A DNA stretch of 8,982 nt from Bacillota bacterium (GCA_023421115.1 JAEZUI010000214.1:1-8982); one strand, 5' to 3'. Positions 1 to 6,360 are shown, counted from the first letter of the stretch. Made by a program: numbers and translations. Notes: generated from the sequence alone by a model not told the origin.

Positions 1-1
1 G

Positions 2-112
2 CATTATATTGATAATGCTATATTTTTAATGCTATTTAATTATATAGATTTAAATCGTGAAAATGCTTTTGCAAAGACAAATTTTATTTTTTACGATAAT
101 AAATCAAGGTAA
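2..112 (+). CDS. 3' end of an unidentified gene (partial, runs off the left edge)
   Basis: The frame is open from the window edge to a TAA at 110-112, giving 36 residues that read like the tail of a folded protein (mixed hydrophobic, N/D/K-rich; it ends FIFYDNKSR). The other two forward frames are less open here. A hairpin lies immediately after the stop, as expected at the end of a transcription unit. I do not recognise the family, and 36 residues are too few to assign one. The frame could be open by chance in AT-rich DNA, so the call rests on the open frame plus the hairpin. Confidence 0.4.
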   Translation, partial: HYIDNAIFLMLFNYIDLNRENAFAKTNFIFYDNKSR

Positions 113-146
113 TTGAAGCGCGATGTAAAAGCTTTATCGCGTTCAA
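113..146 (+). terminator. Hairpin after the first partial gene, probable terminator
   Basis: TTGAA (113-117) and CGCGAT (119-124) pair with ATCGCG (136-141) and TTCAA (142-146), an 11-bp stem with one bulged G at 118. The 11-nt loop at 125-135 contains AAAGCTTT-like sequence. The tail after the stem is T-rich but interrupted (TATAGATTTATTTT), so termination strength is uncertain. Confidence 0.5.
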
Positions 147-191
147 TATAGATTTATTTTAATTAAATGTTTTTCTTAGGGGAGGAGTATT

Positions 192-275
192 ATGAAGAAA
201 TATTTTTTAGGAACTATCATCTTAGTTATAATACTTGTTGTAGTATGTCCAATAATTGATACTTTTGTATCATAG
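192..275 (+). CDS. Small hydrophobic membrane peptide (27 aa)
   Basis: ATG at 192 is preceded by an excellent ribosome binding site, AGGGGAGGAG at 178-187. The 27-residue product starts MKKYFLGTIILVIILVVVC: two lysines, then an unbroken hydrophobic stretch long enough for one transmembrane helix, ending IIDTFVS before a TAG at 273-275. No family is recognised. A second hydrophobic frame, +1 relative to this one, is open from 256 to the TAA at 370-372 and reads VLLLLLIGGLLTLNF then a polar segment. The two together look like a two-helix membrane protein split by a frameshift, or alternatively two overlapping small ORFs. The strong ribosome binding site makes translation of the first part likely. 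Confidence 0.4.
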   Translation: MKKYFLGTIILVIILVVVCPIIDTFVS

Positions 276-382
276 GCAAGTGCTTTTGTTATTACTAATT
301 GGCGGATTACTTACATTGAATTTTAGTGATGAAAGAACTATGGGTATAATAGCATATATTGTAAAATTGTAAATTAACGTAC

Positions 383-411
383 TTGATTTATTGTATTTCA
401 TAGAGTAAAAT
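383..411 (+). promoter_or_regulatory. Sigma-A-type promoter for the ABC-F gene
   Basis: TTGATT (383-388) and TAAAAT (406-411) are separated by 17 nt. Transcription would begin near 418, giving a leader of roughly 370 nt before the ABC-F start at 792. It is the best promoter match upstream of that gene; AT-rich DNA makes chance matches possible. Confidence 0.5.
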
Positions 412-791
412 TAAATTAATATCAAGAAAGGGTAAGGTATTTATTGATGAGGATTGGCTAATTCAGCAAAAAATCATTTTGATTTATAAAATTTGTGAAG
501 ATAGTGTTTTTATCATTACTAGTTTTGTCTTTTATAATGTTAAAAGCGCACTTTCGCTATTTGTGACCCTCATACTTCTTAGAAGAAATTCTGTTACGGG
601 GGCACTAGTAAATCGTGCAAGGTTATATTACCTTGGGATTTTAGATAAGAGATTAAAAGGCTCTTTGTTTGTGCTGGATTAGTTGGATAATTCATCTGTA
701 TTTACAGTCAATACCTTACTGTATTTTCTGTTTTTATAGTTGTTTGTATATCTTTCCGGCACACAAAAAGGGTGAGAGGAGAGATTTTTTT
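412..791 (+). promoter_or_regulatory. Long 5' leader of the ABC-F gene with mini-ORF and hairpins
   Basis: No convincing full gene is seen here; a 67-codon frame at 479-682 begins with TTG, lacks a ribosome binding site and resembles nothing known. The leader holds a five-codon ORF at 447-461 (Met-Arg-Ile-Gly-stop) preceded by TAAGG at 433-437. It also has a 6-bp hairpin, CAAGGT (618-623) with ACCTTG (630-635), and a 6-bp hairpin, TACAGT (703-708) with ACTGTA (718-723), followed by the T-rich stretch TTTTCTGTTTTT (724-735). Leaders of ARE-type ABC-F genes often carry tiny upstream ORFs and antibiotic-responsive attenuators. The same arrangement here is an inference, because the hairpins are weak. 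Confidence 0.35.
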
Positions 792-2423
792 ATGCTTATT
801 TTAGAAGCTGCAAATATCAAAAAATACTATGGTGACAGACTTATTATTGAGATTGATGATCTGAAAATTTATTCTGGGGATAAAATAGGGATAGTGGGTC
901 AAAACGGGTCAGGAAAGACAACTCTATTGAATATTCTTTCAAAGGATATTCAACCGGATGAAGGTTTTGTAAAGCAATTTTGCCCTATAACATATATTCG
1001 TCAGTTTTCCGATGAGAGTATAAAGGCAGGCCAAAAGCTGCTAAAGGAGTTTAATCTGTCCCAAAAGTCCCATCAAAACGTATTTAGCGGAGGGGAAAAG
1101 ACCAGAATTAAAATTGCCAATGCGTTTAATAGTGAAAACTTAATGCTATTTGCTGATGAGCCTACGTCAAATCTCGATTATAAAGGTGTTGACCTGTTGA
1201 AGCAAAAGCTTTTAAAAGTTGAATCCTTTTTGTTGATTAGCCATGACAGGCTTCTTTTAGACAGCCTTTGCAATAAAATATTTGAGGTTAGAGATGGAAA
1301 GCTTAAGATTTATAACGGAAACTATTCTTTTTACAGAAAGCAAACTGAAATTGAACATGAGCATGCTTTGTACGAGTACGAGAAGTATATTTCTGAAAAA
1401 TCAAGCCTTGAAGCTGCAATAAGTGATAGAGAAGACAAGTGGAAGTCTATGAGAAAGGCGCCAAAGAGGATGGGTAATTCTGAGGCAAGGCTTCATAAAA
1501 GAAAGACAACCGAGAAACAGAAGAAAATTCATAACGGAATCAATAGTATTTCAACACGGCTTGAAAAACTTGAAGTAAAACAAAAGCCAGAGGATGTTCC
1601 TCAAATTAAGCTGGATTTTTCTTTAACAAATCCACCTGAAAATAAGATTGTTATTTCAGCTGACAAGCTCTCTTTTTCATATGGCACAAATAGGATATTT
1701 GACAAAGCTGGTTTTAGTATTCCAAGGGGTTCAAAAACTGCCTTATGGGGTGAGAACGGCACCGGAAAAAGCACCTTATTGAATTTGATTTACCAAAACT
1801 CAAATAGCAGTATAAGAATTGCACCAAAAGCAAAAATCGGTTATTTTCATCAGAGCTTTGAAAATCTTCAATACAATAAGACAGTGCTGGAAAATGTGAT
1901 GCTAGATAGTGTTCAAACGCAGAATATAGTTCGTACAATTCTTGCACGATTACTCTTTCAAGGTGACGACGTTTTTAAAGAAGTTCAATGCTTAAGTGGA
2001 GGAGAGAAGATAAAGGTTTCCTTTGCAAAGCTCTTTGTTTCGGATGCTAATGTACTGCTTTTAGATGAACCGACAAACTATTTGGATATGCTGTCTATAG
2101 AAGCTTTAGAAGGTGTCCTTAAGTCTTATGAAGGAACTGTTCTGTTTGTATCCCATGACAGCGCCTTTGTAAATTCTATTGCCGACAGGCTAATTGTTTT
2201 TGAAAATCAGGCTTTAACTACGTATGAAGGTACTTTAGAGGATTATAATCAGAGCAGGCAAAAAACTCAAGCAAAAGCTATGAGTGAAACAGAAAAAATT
2301 CTATTGGAAATGAAAATAGCTGAGATAGTAGCAAAACTAGGGAGCCCTAGTGACGATAAGGAAGCTCTTGAGGCTGAGTATCAGAGCCTGATTTATAAAT
2401 TAAAGGCAAGCAGAGTCTATTGA
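792..2423 (+). CDS. ABC-F ATPase of the antibiotic-resistance (ribosome protection) type
   Basis: A 543-residue cytoplasmic protein with two ATP-binding cassettes and no membrane segments. Domain 1 has Walker A GQNGSGKT (36-43), signature SGGEK (99-103), Walker B ending DEPTSNLD (122-129) and switch His151. Domain 2 has GENGTGKS (320-327), LSGGEK (401-406), VLLLDEPTNYLD (421-432) and His455. Between them lies a charged helical linker (about 180-265) with the tip motif KAPKRMGNSEARLHK (222-236), typical of the Vga/Lsa/VmlR/CplR group. These bind the ribosomal E site and dislodge lincosamides, streptogramins A and pleuromutilins. The length matches VmlR-like proteins. A C-terminal helical tail (about 485-543) follows. 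I chose ATG 792 because AGGAG at 777-781 precedes it and the domain begins there; an upstream in-frame extension to 669 has no homology-like content. The exact subgroup and drug spectrum cannot be read from the sequence. Confidence 0.9.
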   Translation: MLILEAANIKKYYGDRLIIEIDDLKIYSGDKIGIVGQNGSGKTTLLNILSKDIQPDEGFVKQFCPITYIRQFSDESIKAGQKLLKEFNLSQKSHQNVFSGGEKTRIKIANAFNSENLMLFADEPTSNLDYKGVDLLKQKLLKVESFLLISHDRLLLDSLCNKIFEVRDGKLKIYNGNYSFYRKQTEIEHEHALYEYEKYISEKSSLEAAISDREDKWKSMRKAPKRMGNSEARLHKRKTTEKQKKIHNGINSISTRLEKLEVKQKPEDVPQIKLDFSLTNPPENKIVISADKLSFSYGTNRIFDKAGFSIPRGSKTALWGENGTGKSTLLNLIYQNSNSSIRIAPKAKIGYFHQSFENLQYNKTVLENVMLDSVQTQNIVRTILARLLFQGDDVFKEVQCLSGGEKIKVSFAKLFVSDANVLLLDEPTNYLDMLSIEALEGVLKSYEGTVLFVSHDSAFVNSIADRLIVFENQALTTYEGTLEDYNQSRQKTQAKAMSETEKILLEMKIAEIVAKLGSPSDDKEALEAEYQSLIYKLKASRVY

Positions 2424-2519
2424 CAAAAAGGAAGATATATGCAAGAATACGGTGCAGGAGTACAACTCACATATTATGCCGCAATTGTATATAAAGATTT
2501 AAAGGGGATGACAAGAATA

Positions 2520-2897
2520 ATGGGTATATTTGATGGTTTACTAGGAAATGCCTGGGAGTTATGTGCCGAAGACGTTGAAAATGAAATGGGAAGACTTTTG
2601 GCAATGGGAGAACAGGTTGAAAAGGCATATAAACTTGTACGGGATCTCATTATTTTTACCGACAAGCGTTTAATACTGATTGATAAACAGGGTATGACAG
2701 CAAAAAAGACTGAGTATTACTCTATTCCTTATAGAAGTATTACTCACTTTAGTATAGAAACAGCAGGACACTATGATTTGGATGCTGAACTAAATATTTG
2801 GATATCCGGTAAGGATATGCCTATTCAAAAACAATTTAGTAAAAGGTTGGATATTTACCAACTACAAAGTGTATTGGCTTATTATGTTTTAAAATAA
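2520..2897 (+). CDS. Bacterial PH-domain protein (PF08000-like), 125 aa
   Basis: A small soluble protein made almost entirely of one bacterial pleckstrin-homology-like domain. The diagnostic stretch is at about residues 45-82: IFTDKRLILIDKQG, then SIPYRSITHFSIETAGH, then DLDAELNIWISG. The molecular role of this family is not established. I chose the ATG at 2520 because relatives start MG(I/F)FD and the resulting length equals the domain. AAAGGGG at 2501-2507 could be its ribosome binding site, though the 12-nt spacing is long. An in-frame ATG at 2439, with AAGGAAG just upstream and only 15 nt after the ABC-F stop, would add 27 residues that resemble nothing in the family. The gene lies downstream of the ABC-F gene and may be co-transcribed with it; a convergent terminator follows. 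Confidence 0.8.
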   Translation: MGIFDGLLGNAWELCAEDVENEMGRLLAMGEQVEKAYKLVRDLIIFTDKRLILIDKQGMTAKKTEYYSIPYRSITHFSIETAGHYDLDAELNIWISGKDMPIQKQFSKRLDIYQLQSVLAYYVLK

Positions 2898-2939
2898 TTC
2901 CATGGACTTTGAAACGAATATGGATAAAAACGAAAAAAC

Positions 2940-2967
2940 AAAAACCATCGTATTTACGATGGTTTTT
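2940..2967. terminator. Bidirectional intrinsic terminator between the PH gene and tRNA-Leu
   Basis: CCATCGT (2945-2951) pairs perfectly with ACGATGG (2956-2962), and flanking A and T runs extend the stem to about 12 bp. On the + strand the stem is followed by TTTTT (2963-2967). On the minus strand it is followed by TTTTTGTTTTTT (2944 down to 2933). It can end both the PH-domain transcript and the tRNA transcript. Confidence 0.9.
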
Positions 2968-2969
2968 CT

Positions 2970-3052
2970 TGGTGCGGTCGATGGGACTTGAACCCATACG
3001 GTCTCCCATACGCCCCTCAAACGTACGCGTCTGCCAGTTCCGCCACGACCGC
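2970..3052 (-). tRNA. tRNA-Leu, anticodon GAG
   Basis: Reading the minus strand from 3052, a 7-bp acceptor stem GCGGTCG (3052-3046) pairs with CGACCGC (2980-2974). A class II D-arm with GG, an anticodon loop TTGAGGG (anticodon GAG, codons CUC/CUU), a short variable arm of 11 nt and a TTCAAGT T-loop between ATGGG and CCCAT follow. The discriminator A is at 2973, and CCA is encoded at 2972-2970. The long variable arm and the GAG anticodon identify leucine. A promoter lies upstream and a terminator directly downstream. Confidence 0.96.
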
Positions 3053-3117
3053 ATATTAACTGGTATTTAGAAACAGATACAGTTAATATGTCATCTGTTT
3101 TTCAATCAGCATAATAG

Positions 3118-3146
3118 ATTATACTAGCATAAAAAATTTATGTCAA
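3118..3146 (-). promoter_or_regulatory. Consensus sigma-A promoter for tRNA-Leu
   Basis: On the minus strand the -35 is TTGACA (3146-3141) and the -10 is TATAAT (3123-3118), both perfect, with a 17-nt spacer. Transcription would start near 3111, about 60 nt before the tRNA. That precursor leader contains an 8-bp inverted repeat (3071-3078 with 3093-3100). Confidence 0.85.
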
Positions 3147-3181
3147 TACCTTTGTAAAAAAAATTTATGGAAATAATAACA

Positions 3182-3210
3182 TTGAAAAACCGTCTAATAG
3201 TTGTTAAAAT
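3182..3210 (+). promoter_or_regulatory. Sigma-A-type promoter for the corrinoid adenosyltransferase gene
   Basis: TTGAAA (3182-3187) and TAAAAT (3205-3210) are spaced by 17 nt. The predicted start is near 3217, leaving a leader of about 20 nt before 3238. It is divergent from the tRNA promoter, and the two -35 elements are about 35 nt apart. Confidence 0.65.
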
Positions 3211-3237
3211 AAGTGGAAAATAAATATAAAGTGTGGG

Positions 3238-3774
3238 ATGGAAATGGAAAAGGGTTTGGTGCAAGTATATACGGGAGATGGGAAAGGCAAGACAACAGCT
3301 GCAATAGGGCAGGGAATAAGAGCCTTTGGAAGAGGTAAAAATGTCTATATGGTTCAATTTTTAAAAAGCAGTGAAACAGGAGAGCTTACAACCTTAAAAA
3401 AGCTAGAGCCTGGGTTTAGAATATTTCGTTTTGAAAAGAAGAGAGGCTTTATTTGGAATCTTAGCAGGGAAGAAAAAGAAGAACTGAAAGTTGATATAGC
3501 AAAGGCATTAGTTTTTGTCAGAGATGCCTTTAGAAGTAATTGTTGTGATATAATGATTCTTGATGAAATTATGGCAGTACTAGGAAATGAGCTTGTTAGC
3601 ATTGATAATGTTCTCGATATAATTAAGAGCAAGCCGGAGAATGTTGAGTTAATATTGACAGGAAGGAACGCACCTGAAGAAATAATAGAAGTTGCCGATT
3701 ATGTTTCGCAAATTGATTGTGTAAAGCATCCTTATCAAAAAGGAATTGCAGCAAGGGAAGGCATAGAGTATTAA
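3238..3774 (+). CDS. cobO: Corrinoid adenosyltransferase (cob(I)yrinic acid a,c-diamide adenosyltransferase, CobA/CobO/BtuR type)
   Basis: A 178-residue cytoplasmic enzyme that transfers the adenosyl group of ATP to cob(I)alamin or a corrinoid precursor, forming coenzyme B12. The P-loop is GDGKGKTT (13-20), in the unusual form characteristic of this family. ILDEIM (107-112) is the Walker-B-like strand, LTGRNAP (140-146) a conserved loop, and HPYQKGIAAREGIEY (164-178) the family's C-terminal signature. The length is slightly below the E. coli enzyme because the N-terminal cap is short. The start is either 3238 or the ATG two codons later at 3244; neither has a strong ribosome binding site (GTGGG directly precedes 3238). 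No other cobalamin gene lies in the window and it has its own promoter, so it probably acts in salvage or serves a B12 pathway encoded elsewhere. Confidence 0.92.
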   Translation: MEMEKGLVQVYTGDGKGKTTAAIGQGIRAFGRGKNVYMVQFLKSSETGELTTLKKLEPGFRIFRFEKKRGFIWNLSREEKEELKVDIAKALVFVRDAFRSNCCDIMILDEIMAVLGNELVSIDNVLDIIKSKPENVELILTGRNAPEEIIEVADYVSQIDCVKHPYQKGIAAREGIEY

Positions 3775-3833
3775 TATACTTGTTTTAGTTAGTAAGGTAA
3801 TTTAAGAAGAGACTTTGCAATTTCCATTTAAGA

Positions 3834-3852
3834 GGGAGGCTAGATGCCTCCC
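3834..3852. terminator. GC-rich hairpin between convergent cobO and the ACT gene
   Basis: GGGAGGC (3834-3840) pairs perfectly with GCCTCCC (3846-3852) around the loop TAGAT. It sits 7 nt beyond the ACT-protein stop and 59 nt beyond the cobO stop, where a shared terminator is expected. Neither side has a good T run, so it may stop transcription weakly or serve as a 3'-end stabiliser. Confidence 0.55.
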
Positions 3853-3859
3853 GAAATTT

Positions 3860-4333
3860 CTATTCTAAAGAAAATTCACTCTTAACGGAATCTATAGCTT
3901 TATCAGTATCTTTTTCGTCAATCAGGCATGAAATATCAGATTCAGAGGTTGTAACAAGCTTTACCTCAATTCCTTCTCTTGCAAGTACGGTAAATAGCCT
4001 AGCTGCAACTCCCGGAATATCCTTCATGTTTTTTCCGAATATACAAAACTTAGTATTGAAACTATCAATCTCTTTACTAAAGTTATGTACATGTTCACTA
4101 AGTTTGTTTAAACAACTCATAGCTTTAACAAGATCATCATAGAGAAGACTGAAGGATACAGTAGTATGGCCTTTTACAGAAGGAGACTTGCTTACCATAT
4201 CTATACTAATGCCCTCATCAGCTATGGAAGTAAATACTTCAGATATAAGTTTGATGTTGTTAGGAAGATTATTGAGAGTAATAAGTGAAACATTGTATGT
4301 AACATCAATACTTGTAACCGGTCTTTGAGACAT
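3860..4333 (-). CDS. Stand-alone tandem-ACT protein resembling the aspartokinase regulatory domain
   Basis: A 157-residue protein with two ACT units: about 15-78 (SLITLNNLPNNIKLISEVF, then a DDLVKAMSCL helix) and about 93-157 (FCIFGKNM..IPGVAARLF, TTSESDISCLIDEKD). These match the C-terminal regulatory half of LysC-type aspartokinases, where such units form the lysine or threonine effector site. No kinase domain is present. The start at 4333 is set by GGAGG, 8 nt upstream; a TTG five codons earlier would include the ribosome binding site itself. It is the last gene of the dapA-dapB operon, 54 nt after dapB, under the lysine riboswitch. I infer a lysine-binding regulatory subunit or sensor, perhaps for an aspartokinase encoded elsewhere; no catalytic role is visible. 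Confidence 0.85.
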   Translation of the reverse strand: MSQRPVTSIDVTYNVSLITLNNLPNNIKLISEVFTSIADEGISIDMVSKSPSVKGHTTVSFSLLYDDLVKAMSCLNKLSEHVHNFSKEIDSFNTKFCIFGKNMKDIPGVAARLFTVLAREGIEVKLVTTSESDISCLIDEKDTDKAIDSVKSEFSLE

Positions 4334-4387
4334 TAAAAACACCTCCAAAAATTTATTATGCCTTATTATTGTAATTTAGGTGATAAC

Positions 4388-5146
4388 TTATTTACTTTGT
4401 ATAAGATCATCCATGTTATACATTCCGGCACTTTTTTTGTGAAGAAATGCGGCTGCATTAAGAGAACCTACCGCAAATATCTCTTTTGACATGGCAATAT
4501 GGTTTATTTCTATTATTTCATCATTGCCAGCAAATATAACCGAATGATCACCAACTATAGTTCCGCCTCTGACAGCATGTATCCCGATTTCGGTCTTACT
4601 TCTTTTTTTCCTTCTTGAATGTCGGTCATAGGTGTATTCTTGCTGCTGTTCTAAAGAAGAATTTATAGCATCAGCTATAGCTAATGCAGTACCACTTGGA
4701 GCATCTATTTTTTGATTATGGTGTTTTTCGACAATTTCAATATCAAAGTCTTTTTCAAGAACACGGGCAGCTTTTTTTACTAAATCAATCAAAAGGTTTA
4801 CACCTAAGGACATATTAGCTGAAAAGAATACCGGTATTCTTTTAGAGGCATCTTTGAGCATTTGTACCTGAGCATTGACAAGACCTGTAGTAGCTACAAC
4901 TGCTGGTATTTTTTTTGAAACTGCAAACTGCATTAAACTATCTAAAGCAGCGGGATGGGAAAAATCGATAATTACATCTACATCCACATTGCATTTACCT
5001 AAATCAGAGAAAACAGGGTATGTATTTTGTATAGATGTATTATGGTCATACCCGGCTACTATTTTTAAATCTTTTCTTTCAGAGGCAAGCCTTGTAATTA
5101 CTTGACCCATTCTGCCGTTGCAGCCGCTTAACAATATATTAATCAT
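4388..5146 (-). CDS. dapB: 4-hydroxy-tetrahydrodipicolinate reductase
   Basis: A 252-residue cytoplasmic enzyme that reduces the DapA product with NAD(P)H to tetrahydrodipicolinate, the second step of the diaminopimelate/lysine branch. The N-terminal dinucleotide-binding loop is GCNGRMG (8-14), and VVATTGL (83-89) is conserved. The catalytic signature EKHHNQKIDAPSGTAL (140-155) carries the His and Lys equivalent to E. coli His159 and Lys163, here H142 and K146. RGGTIVGDHSV (193-203) belongs to the C-terminal domain. I chose ATG 5146 because the glycine-rich loop then sits at the normal distance from the N-terminus and AAGGAAG lies 11 nt upstream; a GTG at 5158 would overlap that site. It lies 65 nt after dapA, in the same operon. 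In spore formers its pathway also feeds dipicolinate and peptidoglycan. Confidence 0.96.
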   Translation of the reverse strand: MINILLSGCNGRMGQVITRLASERKDLKIVAGYDHNTSIQNTYPVFSDLGKCNVDVDVIIDFSHPAALDSLMQFAVSKKIPAVVATTGLVNAQVQMLKDASKRIPVFFSANMSLGVNLLIDLVKKAARVLEKDFDIEIVEKHHNQKIDAPSGTALAIADAINSSLEQQQEYTYDRHSRRKKRSKTEIGIHAVRGGTIVGDHSVIFAGNDEIIEINHIAMSKEIFAVGSLNAAAFLHKKSAGMYNMDDLIQSK

Positions 5147-5211
5147 CCGAATAAGCACTTCCTTTTTACTTTTTGTATTTTTTGTAATTTTTACCTATGT
5201 ATAAATATCGG

Positions 5212-6090
5212 TTAAATCAGGCCATACTGTTTCAATGTATCTTGTAAATAACTCAAATTCTTTTCACTCATGTCAACTAGAGGGAGACGGCATTTCCCTA
5301 CATTCATACCCATTAGGTTCATTGCTGCCTTAACCGGTATTGGACTCACTTCCACAAACAATGCTTTGATAAGGTTTAAAAGCTTAAGTTGAATATTCCT
5401 GCTTTCAGAGAGATTACCTGCTAAAAATGTAGCAACAAGGTCGTGGGTGTCCTTAGGTATTATATTGGCCATTACAGAGATTACACCTTTTCCACCAAGA
5501 GCTAATAGAGGAAGTACCTGATCATCGTTACCCGAGTATATGGTAATATCGTCTCCGCATAAATTTATTATATCGCCGACCTGACCTAAGTTACACTCTT
5601 TAATGGAAGTGATATTTTCGATTTCCGAAAGAGCTTTAACAGTTTGAGGATCGATATTTAAATTTGTTCTTGAAGGTACATTATATAGTATAACAGGTAC
5701 CTTTACACTGTTTGCAATCAACTTGAAATGTTCGTAAAGCCCTTTTTGAGTGGTTTTGTTATAGTAAGGAGAAACACTCAAAATAGCATCTGCGCCGACC
5801 GATTCAGCGTATTGTGTGAGATTTACAGCGTGTTTGGTATCATTGCTTCCTGTTCCTGCAATGACGGGTATCCTCTTATTTGTTTTTTCAATTGCGAATT
5901 TTATCGCAGCTTTGTGTTCATCATCCGGCATTGTAGATGCTTCACCTGTAGTACCGCATATTATAAGTGCATCAGTGCCTTCTTTTATCTGAAATTCAAT
6001 GAGTTCCTCCAGTTTTTTAAAGTCTATACCGCTATCGGTAAAAGGGGTAATGATTGCTACTCCTGAACCTGTGAATACAGGGTTTTTCAT
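5212..6090 (-). CDS. dapA: 4-hydroxy-tetrahydrodipicolinate synthase
   Basis: A 292-residue TIM-barrel class I aldolase that condenses pyruvate with aspartate semialdehyde, the first committed step to diaminopimelate and lysine. The visible key residues are the GTTGEAST loop (46-53, with T47/T48), Y110 in SPYYN, Y136 and R141 in VILYNVPSRT, and the Schiff-base lysine K164 in SIKECN. YSGND (185-189) follows. The start is the ATG at 6090: AAAGGA ends 8 nt upstream, while an ATG at 6099 would abut that site. Ungapped alignment from memory with E. coli DapA puts H87 at the position of the lysine-binding Glu84 and D56 at His53, suggesting weak or no allosteric lysine inhibition. It is the first gene of the riboswitch-controlled operon dapA-dapB-ACT. 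Confidence 0.97.
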   Translation of the reverse strand: MKNPVFTGSGVAIITPFTDSGIDFKKLEELIEFQIKEGTDALIICGTTGEASTMPDDEHKAAIKFAIEKTNKRIPVIAGTGSNDTKHAVNLTQYAESVGADAILSVSPYYNKTTQKGLYEHFKLIANSVKVPVILYNVPSRTNLNIDPQTVKALSEIENITSIKECNLGQVGDIINLCGDDITIYSGNDDQVLPLLALGGKGVISVMANIIPKDTHDLVATFLAGNLSESRNIQLKLLNLIKALFVEVSPIPVKAAMNLMGMNVGKCRLPLVDMSEKNLSYLQDTLKQYGLI

Positions 6091-6360
6091 ACTTATCATC
6101 CTTTCTTATAATGATTTACACTTCCTGATATTACTAAGCCTAACTTTTGTGCTTTAATCTAACACCTTAACGGGATAATAGCTGCCCTAATTATTTTATT
6201 ATGCTAAAACTCCTAGATTGACTTTACATTATTGCATATGTCCAAATATATGTGTTTAAGTTTTACCATCTTATATTATAAGAAGAGTATTTTTTTCTAT
6301 ACAAACAAAAAAATGTAAATGCACTAAACCAGTTAAAGTCTACAGTGTTTATAAATCCTC
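6091..6360 (-). promoter_or_regulatory. 270-nt leader between the riboswitch terminator and dapA, with a possible second promoter
   Basis: No ORF of note is seen on either strand. On the minus strand a promoter-like pair occurs: TTGTAT (6304-6299) and TATAAT (6280-6275) with an 18-nt spacer. This would give lysine-independent dapA transcription from downstream of the riboswitch terminator. The -35 is mediocre and the DNA is AT-rich. The remainder shows nothing I can name apart from the dapA ribosome binding site. Confidence 0.3.

Noticed and set aside
479..682. 67-codon plus-strand frame in the ABC-F leader
   Set aside because: It starts with TTG without a ribosome binding site, its composition is unremarkable, and the leader role explains the region as well.
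669..791. N-terminal extension of the ABC-F protein by 41 residues
   Set aside because: There is no ribosome binding site at 669 and the extension is unlike any ABC-F N-terminus; AGGAG before ATG 792 marks the true start.
2836..3054. 72-codon minus-strand frame across the tRNA
   Set aside because: It is simply a translation of the tRNA-Leu gene and its terminator; the RNA structure explains the sequence fully.
4875..6066. Plus-strand frames opposite dapB and dapA
   Set aside because: They are shadows of strongly conserved minus-strand genes and lack ribosome binding sites and recognisable domains.
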